64,000 bases of DNA, taken from the NCBI GenBank assembly GCA_947447945.1, contig CANFLR010000002.1, positions 38,353 to 102,352 of the forward strand, given 5' to 3'. Position 1 is the first letter of the stretch, and every line of letters begins with the position of its first letter. Below the pieces are notes generated by a model. The model ran no database searches. It was not told where the DNA came from and was given only the letters and a program-made list of their open reading frames with translations. The stretch comes from Burkholderiaceae bacterium. GTDB lineage: Bacteria > Pseudomonadota > Gammaproteobacteria > Burkholderiales > Burkholderiaceae. Positions 1 to 8,438 of this stretch are shown here, in pieces. Both the position numbers and the translations under genes were made by a program.

Positions 1-276
1 AAATTTGCTGAGCTGACGTCTGAGCCTGACCACACTCACTCGATGGTGTACCAGCAAATTGAAAGACGCTTTGATGTCCGCATTGATCGTGCTGCAGTAG
101 ATGTGTATGCGTGTGGCGCCTCACCCGAAATTGCTCAGGCTTTGAGCGTTCCTCTTGATAGCCCTTGTTTAGCCATTATTCGCCATTACTTTGATGCGAA
201 TGGTAATCCATTCGAAATTTCAGTCACTTACCATCCCGAAAACCGCTTTATCTACAGTATGGAGTTTAGGGGTTAA
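1..276 (+). CDS. GntR-family transcriptional regulator, C-terminal UTRA domain (5' truncated)
   Basis: The reading frame is open from base 1, so the gene starts outside the window; only about 91 C-terminal residues are visible. They match the end of a UTRA effector-binding domain as found in HutC/FarR-type GntR regulators: the pattern A-x-x-L-x-V-P-x-x-x-P-C-L-x-I-x-R-x-Y-x-D followed by G-x-P-F-E-I-S-V-T-Y-H-P and a terminal F-I-Y-S-M-E-F. The DNA-binding helix-turn-helix lies upstream and cannot be seen. UTRA domains bind small ligands that relieve repression; the ligand here is unknown. The gene ends 8 bases before the convergent pirin gene. Confidence 0.8.
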   Translation, partial: KFAELTSEPDHTHSMVYQQIERRFDVRIDRAAVDVYACGASPEIAQALSVPLDSPCLAIIRHYFDANGNPFEISVTYHPENRFIYSMEFRG

Positions 277-284
277 GTGGCGAC

Positions 285-986
285 TTAGGCCTGTAGTTCA
301 AATACCAGCACCTCTGCGTTCACGCCATCGCAGATTTCGATTTTGCTTTCACCCTCAATCATGAGTGCATCACCGGCTGAAAGGTTTTCACCATTCACCT
401 TGAGTGAGCCTTTGATCAAATGAACATAGCCCTTCAATTGGGGATTAATTGCCAAGCTGGTAGATTGATCGCCATTAAATAAGCCTGCATACATTTTTGC
501 ATCGGCATGAATTTTGACGGAGTGACTTTCAGCGGAGGGCGATGCTACCAAACAAAGCTTTCCTTGTTTGTCCTCAAGAGGGATTGTTTTTTGTTCGTAT
601 CCTGGCGATATTTCAAGCGTATTAGGTTCAATCCAGATTTGTAGAAAGTGGGTAGTTTGATCTGGAGCATGGTTGAATTCGCTATGACTTACTCCGGAGC
701 CGGCACTCATGCGTTGCACGTCACCCGGGGGAATACCTTTGATGTTGCCCATACTATCTTCATGAGCAAGCTCGCCCGAAAGAACATAGCTAATGATCTC
801 CATATTCCGGTGCCCATGTTTTCCAAAGCCCATGCCAGGAGCTACACGGTCTTCATTTATGACACGCAAATTACCCCAGCCCATATATTTGGGGTCGTGA
901 TAGCCAGCAAACGAGAAGGAGTGAAAGCTTTTTAGCCAGCCGTGATCGGCATAGCCGCGATCTTGAGATTTTCTAAGGTAATGCAT
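285..986 (-). CDS. Pirin family protein (YhhW-like bicupin)
   Basis: Product of 233 aa beginning M-H-Y-L-R-K-S with the characteristic pirin opening D-H-G-W-L-K-S-F-H-S-F-S-F-A-G-Y. The N-terminal cupin carries the metal-binding residues in F-G-K-H-G-H-R-N-M-E-I and H-S-E-F-N-H, so the iron site looks intact. Members of this family are redox-sensing or quercetinase-like proteins; the physiological substrate is usually unknown. The frame can be extended to a TTG at 1004, but the ATG at 986 gives the family-typical N-terminus and less overlap with the divergent gene. It is convergent with the GntR fragment. Confidence 0.85.
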   Translation of the reverse strand: MHYLRKSQDRGYADHGWLKSFHSFSFAGYHDPKYMGWGNLRVINEDRVAPGMGFGKHGHRNMEIISYVLSGELAHEDSMGNIKGIPPGDVQRMSAGSGVSHSEFNHAPDQTTHFLQIWIEPNTLEISPGYEQKTIPLEDKQGKLCLVASPSAESHSVKIHADAKMYAGLFNGDQSTSLAINPQLKGYVHLIKGSLKVNGENLSAGDALMIEGESKIEICDGVNAEVLVFELQA

Positions 987-1058
987 TATTTTTTGAGTTC
1001 GCAAAATGAGTTAAGACCATTATCATTGTCTTTAGATAATCTTGCTAATAGGCGGTCC

Positions 1059-2465
1059 ATGGGAAGTTTCAAAGAAGATGCGAAAGATGCTGGCCTTGGG
1101 TTCATTGAGGCGGCGCAAGACTATTGGGGTGATTTTGTTCAATTCTTACAAGAGGCATGGCTTGTACTTTTATTCTTGTTTGCAAGCTTAGTGATTACTT
1201 GGTTATTTATTGACCCGCCCCCTCCCAGGCATGTAGTTTTGGCTACTGGATCGACCGGAGGAGAGTATGAGGCCCTTGGAAAAAAATACGCTGCTTTTTT
1301 TGCTAAGAATGGTATTACGCTTGAATTATTTCCAACTGATGGCGCCCAAGAAAATATTAATCGTTTGGTTGATCGCACTGATATTGTGCAGGCGGCATTT
1401 GTGCAGGCTGGCGTGGCAACCCCAGATAGCGTGACGGGCATTCAATCGCTTGGCAGTATTAGCTATGAGCCCCTCTGGTTTTTTTACCGGGGGCCAGAAG
1501 TTAAAGACACTGATTTTGAGAAAGTAAATGGGCGCTTTAAATATTTCACTAATTTAAAAATTTCCGTTGGGAAAGAAGGTAGTGGAACCTATGCCCAAGC
1601 CATGCACTTCTTAAAAGTTTCAGGATTGGATAAGGGTGCGCAGTTTGTTTATTTGCCAGGGGCCCAAGCGGTTGAGGCTTTGCAAAAGGGTGAGATTTAC
1701 GGCCTATTTGTCGCGGATGGTATTGATTCTCCCAATGTTCAGGCTTTATTGAATGATACAAGTCTGCATTTGGTGAGTGTGCAGCGTGCTGGAGCTTATA
1801 CGTATGCGCTTCCTTTTTTGCACGTCCTTAAGGTTCCAGAGGGTGGATTTGATTTAATTCGCAACTTCCCAGACAAGGATATTAGCCTTTTGGCCACTAC
1901 GACTCAGTTATTAATTGATGACCGTATGCATCCTGCAATCCAGTTCTTATTTTTGGAGGCCGCTCGGGAGATTAATGGTCGAGCATCTTTTTTTGCTGCT
2001 CGAGGCGAGTTTCCTTCATTCAAATATTCGAGCTTTCCGGAGAGTCCTGTAGCTTTGCACTTTGAGAAAAAAGGCGCACCCTTGTTGATGGACTATTTGC
2101 CATTTTGGTTGGCAGAGTTAGTTAATCGACTTTTTGTGGTGTTGTTACCATTTTGTGCTTTTGCTTATCCGCTATTGCTAACATTGCCAACTTACCGTAA
2201 ACGGCGCGTACTAGCTCGAATCAATCGCATGTATGGTGCTTTGAAACTGTTCGAGGGGGAGTTGATTACCTCATACGACCCTGCCAAGTGCGAAGAGTAC
2301 TTAGCTAAGCTCGATTTGATGGAGTATGAGGCCTTAAAGCTGGAGGTATCAAAAGCTATGTCTAGTGACTACTATGCCTTGCGAACCAGTATTGATTACG
2401 TTCGTAACTGCCTAAATCGAGATGCACATCCCTATCAGAGTAGAGATTCTCAAGGGATTATCTAG
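1059..2465 (+). CDS. Membrane-anchored TAXI-family (TRAP-associated) solute-binding protein
   Basis: A 468-aa product. A short cytoplasmic N-terminus is followed by a hydrophobic segment at about residues 33-50. The periplasmic domain opens H-V-V-L-A-T-G-S-T-G-G-E-Y, the ligand-binding start of TAXI/NMT1-like proteins. A second hydrophobic segment lies at about 353-377, followed by a charged cytoplasmic tail of about 90 residues. Classical TAXI proteins are soluble or lipid-anchored and work with a fused TRAP permease; no permease gene is adjacent. The ATG at 1059 is preferred because earlier starts (942, 981) would run into the divergent pirin gene. The substrate is unknown. Sensing rather than transport is possible but is only inference. 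Confidence 0.75.
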   Translation: MGSFKEDAKDAGLGFIEAAQDYWGDFVQFLQEAWLVLLFLFASLVITWLFIDPPPPRHVVLATGSTGGEYEALGKKYAAFFAKNGITLELFPTDGAQENINRLVDRTDIVQAAFVQAGVATPDSVTGIQSLGSISYEPLWFFYRGPEVKDTDFEKVNGRFKYFTNLKISVGKEGSGTYAQAMHFLKVSGLDKGAQFVYLPGAQAVEALQKGEIYGLFVADGIDSPNVQALLNDTSLHLVSVQRAGAYTYALPFLHVLKVPEGGFDLIRNFPDKDISLLATTTQLLIDDRMHPAIQFLFLEAAREINGRASFFAARGEFPSFKYSSFPESPVALHFEKKGAPLLMDYLPFWLAELVNRLFVVLLPFCAFAYPLLLTLPTYRKRRVLARINRMYGALKLFEGELITSYDPAKCEEYLAKLDLMEYEALKLEVSKAMSSDYYALRTSIDYVRNCLNRDAHPYQSRDSQGII

Positions 2466-2924
2466 CTAGTCGCTGAGACTATTTTTACTGGGATATTTAA
2501 ACGAGGCATAACGTACTACAGCGTTTGCTATTGCCAAGATTAAAATGGTAATACCCATAAAAAGAATAGACATGTCTCCTTCATGTTTGGTGTTGACTAT
2601 GTCAATGATAAGCCGTGTTACTGCAGTAATTGCAACGTAAATCAGAAACCGGACTGGCATGTGATTTGTTTTGAAATAGATTCCAACCATCGCACCAATT
2701 TCTAAGTAGATGAACAGTAAAAGCAGATCTTCAATTGAGGCAGAACCTTTGTTGATCATGCCTAAAAAGGCTACTGCTGAAGACCATACCGTTGCTCCGC
2801 CGATACCAAACAGAGCAATGCGATGAAAGAGTGAGACAAATAAATTTCCGATTGGGACTGACCATTTTTCAATGGCATTCTCTAATTTGGATGCACCGTC
2901 GAGTGGGTTTGGCGACTTTTCCAT
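2466..2924 (-). CDS. psiE: PsiE-family (phosphate-starvation-inducible) membrane protein
   Basis: A 152-aa protein with four predicted membrane segments and the family signature L-L-L-F-I-Y-L-E-I-G-A-M-V-G-I-Y-F-K-T near residues 87-105, followed by H-M-P-V-R-F-L-I-Y-V-A-I-T-A. PsiE was named for induction by phosphate limitation in Escherichia coli, but its molecular role is not established. The stop codon abuts the stop of the convergent TAXI gene with no spacer. No clear Pho box is visible in the 94 bases between its start and the following gene on this strand. Confidence 0.8.
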   Translation of the reverse strand: MEKSPNPLDGASKLENAIEKWSVPIGNLFVSLFHRIALFGIGGATVWSSAVAFLGMINKGSASIEDLLLLFIYLEIGAMVGIYFKTNHMPVRFLIYVAITAVTRLIIDIVNTKHEGDMSILFMGITILILAIANAVVRYASFKYPSKNSLSD

Positions 2925-3018
2925 AGAATCTCCTTATCTCAATTGATGGGTCTTATTAGGGGCATCCACTTCAGTTGATGAACAAAACCACAGAAACTTT
3001 CTAAAATCCTACACTATT

Positions 3019-4293
3019 TCAAGCTAGGGTATCTGCCCAGATATTGTGGGCCCAACCCCAGGCATAGACTCCCTCAAGGGTTGATGGGGCGGGTGAGAGC
3101 CCGCCTGCGCCATGCACAGGTTCAAACGTTTTGGTGGTGGCGCTATATTGATGAACACTCGCCACATGAATAGTTTGCGTTTCATTGACAAAGCTATAGC
3201 ACGTGTTATTGACTACAGGGGCGGGGTTGATTTCCCAGTTGCTCAGTTCGGCAACTATTGCTGCAGCTGCAACTTTTGCTTGTTGGTTGGCCATATGAGC
3301 AGATTTCGGCATGGCTGGCGCTACTTGAATGGAATCACCTAAGACATGAATATCTTTATGAGCAGTAGATTCAAAGTTTAGATAATGAACATTGACCCAG
3401 CGCCCATTGGAATTTGCAAGACCGGTATTGATGGCAATTGCGCCCGCACTCATTGCGGGTAATACATTTAAGACGTCAGCTTTGATGTCCTCCTCAACTT
3501 CAATTTGCAGCGTTTTTGTTTTGGCATCCACGCCAATGACATTGTTTCTAGGGCGGTAATCAATCAGTCCAGGGTATTCCTCAGCCCATACTTTTTTAAA
3601 TAGGGCGCCCTTTGAGGTGACATCTTGATTGGCGTCTAAGACCAATACTTTTGATTTTGGTTTGTAATGCTTTAAGTAGTTAGCCACTTGACATGCACGC
3701 TCGTAGGGACCAGGAGGGCAGCGATAGGGCGCTTCCGGAATGCTGATTGCAAATACGCCACCGTCACGCATCGCCGCCAATTGCTTGTGAAGCAGTGCTG
3801 TTTCTGGGCCCGCCTTCCATGCTTGTAATGTGACGCCTGCTTCGTTTGCCTGTGCCAAACCTTCAACACTACTCATTGTGAGACTTACACCTGGTGAAAC
3901 TACTGCCTTGTCGTAGGATAAGACTTTTCCAGAGGCGAGTTGCGCGGTTTTGCGATCAGGATCAATACGCAAAACGCTATCTCGAACGATCTTGATCCCA
4001 TGGCGTTTGACGAGGTTATCGTAGGAGATCGTGATATCAGCCATCGTGCGTGAACCACCAATTACTAAATTGGACAGTGGGCAGGACAAAAATGCTGTAT
4101 TTGGTTCGATTAAGGTAACGCGCGCAGTGTTATTGGAGAAGAGGCGCAAATATTTGGCAACGGTTGCTCCACCGTAACCACCACCAATGACTAAAATTTC
4201 TGCCGACTTGAGATTGGCAAAAGTGCGCCCAGATAGACCTGCAAGTAAACCAAGCCCTAGAGCGCTTTGACTTAAGAAATGTCGTCGATGCAT
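3019..4293 (-). CDS. fccB: Flavocytochrome c sulfide dehydrogenase flavoprotein subunit (FccB/SoxF-like)
   Basis: A 424-aa periplasmic FAD protein that should oxidise sulfide to sulfur and pass electrons to a cytochrome c. A twin-arginine-like leader (M-H-R-R-H-F-L-S-Q-S-A-L-G) precedes the dinucleotide motif G-G-G-Y-G-G at residues 37-42. Cysteines at 192 (in R-C-P-P-G-P-Y-E-R) and 365 (in N-T-C-Y-S-F) sit where the redox-active disulfide of Allochromatium FccB is found. The C-terminal FCSD flavin-binding domain ends W-G-W-A-H-N-I-W-A-D-T. A single-haem cytochrome gene lies 8 bases upstream, which supports an FccAB-type complex. SoxF of a Sox system is an equally valid name. Confidence 0.85.
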   Translation of the reverse strand: MHRRHFLSQSALGLGLLAGLSGRTFANLKSAEILVIGGGYGGATVAKYLRLFSNNTARVTLIEPNTAFLSCPLSNLVIGGSRTMADITISYDNLVKRHGIKIVRDSVLRIDPDRKTAQLASGKVLSYDKAVVSPGVSLTMSSVEGLAQANEAGVTLQAWKAGPETALLHKQLAAMRDGGVFAISIPEAPYRCPPGPYERACQVANYLKHYKPKSKVLVLDANQDVTSKGALFKKVWAEEYPGLIDYRPRNNVIGVDAKTKTLQIEVEEDIKADVLNVLPAMSAGAIAINTGLANSNGRWVNVHYLNFESTAHKDIHVLGDSIQVAPAMPKSAHMANQQAKVAAAAIVAELSNWEINPAPVVNNTCYSFVNETQTIHVASVHQYSATTKTFEPVHGAGGLSPAPSTLEGVYAWGWAHNIWADTLA

Positions 4294-4301
4294 ATTAGCC
4301 C

Positions 4302-4622
4302 TTATGGTTTTTGACCCAGTTGCAGAGCGATCGTTTCAAGTTGTTCATCGGTATACCCTTTGCTGAGCTGGGGCATGATGGTTCCTGGACGCGTACCATT
4401 TTTATATTCTTGAAGTCGGGCCAACATATTTTTGCTTGTGAGACTGCTAATGCTTGGAATGCCAGTGGCGCTCCCACTATGGCAGCTGGTGCAGTTTGTC
4501 GCCAAGCTGCGTTGATATAGCTGCTTTGCATCCTTTACTTGAGCGATTGCGGATCCACTCAAAAGACTTATGCAGCTCAGTAGCAATAGCCAGTATGTGC
4601 GATGAAGGGGTTTTTTGCTCAT
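4302..4622 (-). CDS. Single-haem c-type cytochrome, partner of the sulfide dehydrogenase flavoprotein
   Basis: A 106-aa exported cytochrome. A signal peptide (residues 1 to about 27, ending S-A-I-A) precedes one haem-binding motif C-T-S-C-H at residues 44-48, and a methionine ligand is likely in the later T-I-M-P segment. It is placed 8 bases ahead of the FccB-like gene on the same strand, as in fccAB or soxEF pairs. The classical FccA subunit has two haems and about 170 residues, so this is the short monohaem version. Its role as electron acceptor for the flavoprotein is inferred from adjacency. Confidence 0.8.
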   Translation of the reverse strand: MSKKPLHRTYWLLLLSCISLLSGSAIAQVKDAKQLYQRSLATNCTSCHSGSATGIPSISSLTSKNMLARLQEYKNGTRPGTIMPQLSKGYTDEQLETIALQLGQKP

Positions 4623-4780
4623 GAACTATTGTATTTTCTTTAATGCAGTGTTGAAGGTAATTAAAAGAGCCTCAATACCGCCATCTTAAACAGTAGTCTA
4701 GGTTAAAACTGGATTTATGAGGGTGGAATAGGACTTCAAGGGTTTTTACCTCCCAGTGCTTAAGCCTTTAAACTAAGCTT

Positions 4781-6502
4781 ATGCGTAGCCCCTTTTCATA
4801 CCGCAGTGCCATCCTCATTTTACTGTTGGGCATTTTTAGCTATCTCTATGGCTTAGATAGTCGCTTTGCCCCAAAAAATGGTGACGAATACCCCTATATG
4901 CACATTGTGCGAATGACAGCGGATGCTGGGCATTGGTTGCCCCTGCAATCTGAAATGGATGGCATTAAAAATACTAAGCCTCCGTTATTGTTTTGGCAAG
5001 GGATTGCCAGTACTCAATGGGCTAGCCAGTGGGGCTTATCTGAGCTTCGTTGGCCTAGCCTTGTGTATACCGCTTTGACAGCTTTTTTCTTATTCTTAGC
5101 GGTACGTCGTTTTAGTGGCAAGGCCCAAACGGGTTTATTGGCAAGTCTAGTATGGCTCTCATTTTTTGCTACCTATCGTTATGGGCGCCCTTTTTTGACC
5201 GATCCCCCAGAAGTCTTTTGGCTGACTTTGCCCTTTATAGCTTTGCTGTATTGGGGTAGGGGTGCCTTCGAGTCAAAGCTATTGTTTCCCCTGTTAGCTG
5301 CCGGCTGTTTCGGTTTAGCGCTACTCTCTAAATCATTTGCTTATATTGTTCCCGCTTCTTTCGGCCTAAGCCTGTGCTACTGGCGCTGGCGCTCCTGGAG
5401 CATTCCTCAATTCTTGAAGTGTGATTTCTTCAAAGTCCTTCTGATTGCGTTATTGGCCTTAGGGATATTTGCTCTTTGGTTTGCACTTGACCCATCTCCA
5501 GAGGCAGTCTGGAAAGAATTTGTGCTTGGTGAAAATGCTGGCAAATTTGATGCGCGCAGTAAAAACTATTTATTAGATTTGATCCGTGGCGGTGATAGCA
5601 TTTGGATGCTCTTATTCAGTACCTTGGGCAATGCTGGTGTATTCATCTTGGTATTGATCAGTGCTTTATGGCAGTGCTGGCGTCAGCGCCGCTTCCTCTC
5701 TCTAGAGGAAAGCCTATTGCTTTTGTGGCTTACGGCATTTTTCATTGTGTTCAGCTTGCCAAGTCAACGTTCCGGACGCTATCTCTTACCAGTGATGCCC
5801 GCTTTTGCTGTATTGATTGCTCTGTATTGGCAAAAGCTGTCGTTGTGGGGATTTCGGTTCGCTTTGCTTTTGCAGTTGATTATTTTCTCCGCTTTAATAT
5901 GGATAGGCGGCAATCTACAGACATCTTCTTTCTTGGGTAATACTGGCGCTTGGATTTATCCGGTTTGGCATTGGGTTTTCATGGCACTGAGTGTCCTGCT
6001 AATTCTAGTGGGATTAGGTAATGCGAAGCTGTGTAAGTCAGTTGCTCTAGCGGGATGCTTTTTGGTTTACTGCGCCTTAACGAGTAGCCTAGCTCCACTT
6101 GAAGGGGGGCTAGGACGCTTTGATCAGACTACCATTCAAGCGCTTCAAGGAAAGGAAGTCTGGGTACCGTGCGACTACCGCGCCAAAGACGAAGAATATC
6201 GCTTGTTAATACCCGGTGCCATCCTGCATGGTTATTTAGCCAAAGATGCTGGGAATGTTCCTAGCTTGACTAGTACTTATCCCTTGGTGGCGGTGCAATT
6301 GCCAATGGGTGTTTCTCCGCAGATTTGCGAGTCTTGCCAAGTGCTTAGCAAACGGATGGAGATGCGCGCCCGCCACTCAGATGCAGAAATCACGGCAATG
6401 CTGATGGGGCATATTGGCGAATATCTTTTCGTCAATGAGTTTCTGATTGCCACTCCCGCAATGATCACAGAAGTGCCAAGTACTAAGGATGCCTGCAGAT
6501 GA
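4781..6502 (+). CDS. ArnT/PMT-type membrane glycosyltransferase
   Basis: A 573-aa polytopic membrane protein of the lipid-linked-sugar glycosyltransferase superfamily (ArnT / dolichyl-phosphate-mannose mannosyltransferase). After a first membrane helix comes a periplasmic loop containing N-G-D-E-Y-P-Y, the expected acidic catalytic motif, followed by the conserved K-P-P-L-L-F-W. About ten further hydrophobic segments precede a soluble C-terminal portion. Such enzymes transfer a sugar from a polyprenyl carrier to lipid A, protein or glycan outside the inner membrane; the acceptor is not predictable. It overlaps the next gene by 4 bases (ATGA), so the two are translationally coupled. Confidence 0.75.
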   Translation: MRSPFSYRSAILILLLGIFSYLYGLDSRFAPKNGDEYPYMHIVRMTADAGHWLPLQSEMDGIKNTKPPLLFWQGIASTQWASQWGLSELRWPSLVYTALTAFFLFLAVRRFSGKAQTGLLASLVWLSFFATYRYGRPFLTDPPEVFWLTLPFIALLYWGRGAFESKLLFPLLAAGCFGLALLSKSFAYIVPASFGLSLCYWRWRSWSIPQFLKCDFFKVLLIALLALGIFALWFALDPSPEAVWKEFVLGENAGKFDARSKNYLLDLIRGGDSIWMLLFSTLGNAGVFILVLISALWQCWRQRRFLSLEESLLLLWLTAFFIVFSLPSQRSGRYLLPVMPAFAVLIALYWQKLSLWGFRFALLLQLIIFSALIWIGGNLQTSSFLGNTGAWIYPVWHWVFMALSVLLILVGLGNAKLCKSVALAGCFLVYCALTSSLAPLEGGLGRFDQTTIQALQGKEVWVPCDYRAKDEEYRLLIPGAILHGYLAKDAGNVPSLTSTYPLVAVQLPMGVSPQICESCQVLSKRMEMRARHSDAEITAMLMGHIGEYLFVNEFLIATPAMITEVPSTKDACR

Positions 6503-7740
6503 TCCGCGTGACTGCCTTTTGTTTTTTACTACTGGCTGCAGTGTTGGGCTTTTTATATATCGATAGTCGGCCAGTGTGGGCGCCATTTGCACCACCTACG
6601 GTTTTAGCAATCGAAGAGGGGCAGATTCAAACGCATGCAAGCCTAAAATTGCCTCAAGCAAACAAGTCGGCTCTGGCCCGCCCCCAACTGGATTGGCTGC
6701 CAGATACGGCTGCCGCTTCAGTACATGCTGCTTCTTTGATTGCGCTCAATGATGGTTCTATTCGGGCATTCTGGTTTGCTGGAAGCCGCGAAGGGGCGCC
6801 AGATGTTGTGATTAATAGCGCTGTCTATAATCCGAAGTCTGCTGTTTGGAGTAGTCCAACAGTCGTCATGGATCGGGTTTTGGCTGAGAGAGGTTTATCC
6901 CGTTATGTCGCTAAGCTTGGCAATCCTGTCCCCAGTAGATCTGCTGATGGCCGCTTACAACTATTTTTTGTGACGGTATCGATTGGCGGTTGGGCAGGAA
7001 GCTCGATCTCAACAATCACTTCGGAAGATGAAGGGGTAACGTGGAGTCGTCCGCATCGCTTGATTAGTTCACCTTTTATTAATCTCAGTACCTTGGTGAA
7101 GTCGCCTGCGATTCAATTTTCTGATGGTCGTCTGGGTTTGCCTGCTTATCATGAGTGGATTGGTCGGTTTGGTCAATTCTTAAGAATTGAAGCAGATCGT
7201 GTGATCGATATGCGTCGCATGAGTTCGGGACGTGGCGCCATTCAGCCCATTCTATTGATCGACGATGCCGAGCATGCTAAAGCTTACTTCCGGCAAGCTC
7301 GGAGCGGTAATCAGCCCAGGCAAATTCCTGTTAGTCAAACGCAAAATGCAGGCCAAACCTGGGAAACGATTGGCGATTTAGAGATTTCAAATCCTAATTC
7401 AGCTATAACGACCTTAGCCCTTCCAAATGGCATGCGTTTAATGGTGTTCAATAACTTAGAGGCGGGGCGATATCGCTTGGTATTGGCAATGAGCGATGCT
7501 GCTGCCAGCAATGCTTCGCATCAATGGAAGGTGGTTCAAGTTCTCGAAGATGATGAAGCACTACCTAGTGAGCAACGCCGCGAATTTTCCTATCCCTATC
7601 TCATTCGGGGTGATGGTAATGATGCTCACTTAGTCTATACCTGGGATAGAAAGAAAATACGGCACATCCATTTTGGATCAGCTTGGCTTAATTATTTGCA
7701 AGGTCAAATACCAGATCAGCAAAAAGAGGGGCAACCATAA
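6499..7740 (+). CDS. Exo-alpha-sialidase-like (BNR/Asp-box) beta-propeller protein
   Basis: A 413-aa protein with an N-terminal membrane anchor or signal segment (residues 4-22). The body carries Asp-box-like motifs, S-E-D-E-G-V-T-W and S-Q-T-Q-N-A-G-Q-T-W, typical of the six-bladed sialidase fold. H-A-A-S-L-I-A-L-N-D-G-S-I-R-A-F-W-F-A-G-S-R-E-G is the usual N-terminal blade of bacterial sialidase-like proteins. Whether it hydrolyses sialic acid is unproven, and many relatives act on other sugars or none. It is sandwiched by overlaps of 4 bases upstream and 1 base downstream in a three-gene operon with a membrane glycosyltransferase. Confidence 0.7.
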   Translation: MIRVTAFCFLLLAAVLGFLYIDSRPVWAPFAPPTVLAIEEGQIQTHASLKLPQANKSALARPQLDWLPDTAAASVHAASLIALNDGSIRAFWFAGSREGAPDVVINSAVYNPKSAVWSSPTVVMDRVLAERGLSRYVAKLGNPVPSRSADGRLQLFFVTVSIGGWAGSSISTITSEDEGVTWSRPHRLISSPFINLSTLVKSPAIQFSDGRLGLPAYHEWIGRFGQFLRIEADRVIDMRRMSSGRGAIQPILLIDDAEHAKAYFRQARSGNQPRQIPVSQTQNAGQTWETIGDLEISNPNSAITTLALPNGMRLMVFNNLEAGRYRLVLAMSDAAASNASHQWKVVQVLEDDEALPSEQRREFSYPYLIRGDGNDAHLVYTWDRKKIRHIHFGSAWLNYLQGQIPDQQKEGQP

Positions 7741-8360
7741 TGGATCAATTCATGCAAATCTTTGCTTTGATAGAAACATCGATTAGTGCGGCAGTGATTG
7801 TCATTTGGCTATTGCAGAAAATATTTCAAATCGATATGCCTTTAATAGTACGCCTGCTTCTAGTGGTAATTTTTGGAAATCTGTTCTTTTGGCCTATGGG
7901 TTCTTGGCTCGAATTACCAATAGCTGCTTACATACGCGGCGTCACAGGAGACCTCAGCATTGTTTCAATACTTTTGCTATGGTCATCTGTGTTGATACCC
8001 TCTAAATCCAGTCCTATGCTATTTAAAGTGGCAGTAGTGACAGTGGCACTTCTCTTTTATCCGCTGGCACTGGGTTTTGGAATGTTTGACCCATATGCAT
8101 TGGGATTTGGCTCCCTTGCTTTTCTGATTGCAGTTTTAGTATTTGCAGCGATTTGTGGCCTTGCCGCTTGGAGTAAGGGTCTTTTTATTATTGCCTTGGC
8201 GATCATTGCTTGGACTTTTCATTGGCATGAATCTGCCAATCTCTGGGATTATCTATTGGATCCTTTCTTGGCTATTTGGGCTCTGGGCTCGGTTTTGTTT
8301 TCCCTTCACCTCAAACGTCGTGAGCGCGCACGATCGGGATACTTATTTAGGGCAGGATGA
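7740..8360 (+). CDS. Hypothetical polytopic membrane protein
   Basis: A 206-aa, strongly hydrophobic product with about six predicted membrane segments and a short basic C-terminal tail (L-K-R-R-E-R-A-R). I do not recognise a family. The start codon overlaps the stop of the sialidase-like gene by one base, so it is almost certainly co-translated with it. The context suggests a partner of the glycosyltransferase or sialidase-like protein at the inner membrane, for example a flippase or assembly factor; this is inference from position only. Confidence 0.65.
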   Translation: MDQFMQIFALIETSISAAVIVIWLLQKIFQIDMPLIVRLLLVVIFGNLFFWPMGSWLELPIAAYIRGVTGDLSIVSILLLWSSVLIPSKSSPMLFKVAVVTVALLFYPLALGFGMFDPYALGFGSLAFLIAVLVFAAICGLAAWSKGLFIIALAIIAWTFHWHESANLWDYLLDPFLAIWALGSVLFSLHLKRRERARSGYLFRAG

Positions 8361-8388
8361 GCAGTTTTGGTCAATGACGCTCTCCTAT

Positions 8389-8418
8389 AAAAAAGCCAGC
8401 GTGTGAGCTGGCTTTTTT
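8389..8418. terminator. Bidirectional intrinsic terminator
   Basis: A perfect 12-base inverted repeat, AAAAAAGCCAGC then GCTGGCTTTTTT, encloses a 6-base loop. It gives a GC-rich stem with T runs on both strands. It lies between the convergent glycosyltransferase operon and the Bug-protein gene and should terminate both. Confidence 0.9.
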
Positions 8419-8438
8419 ATTGCTATGAATCTGAATAC

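Noticed and set aside
942..1058. Extended N-terminus for the TAXI protein
   Set aside because: It would overlap the 5' end of the divergent pirin gene and adds residues not resembling a leader; the ATG at 1059 directly precedes the anchor-bearing part.
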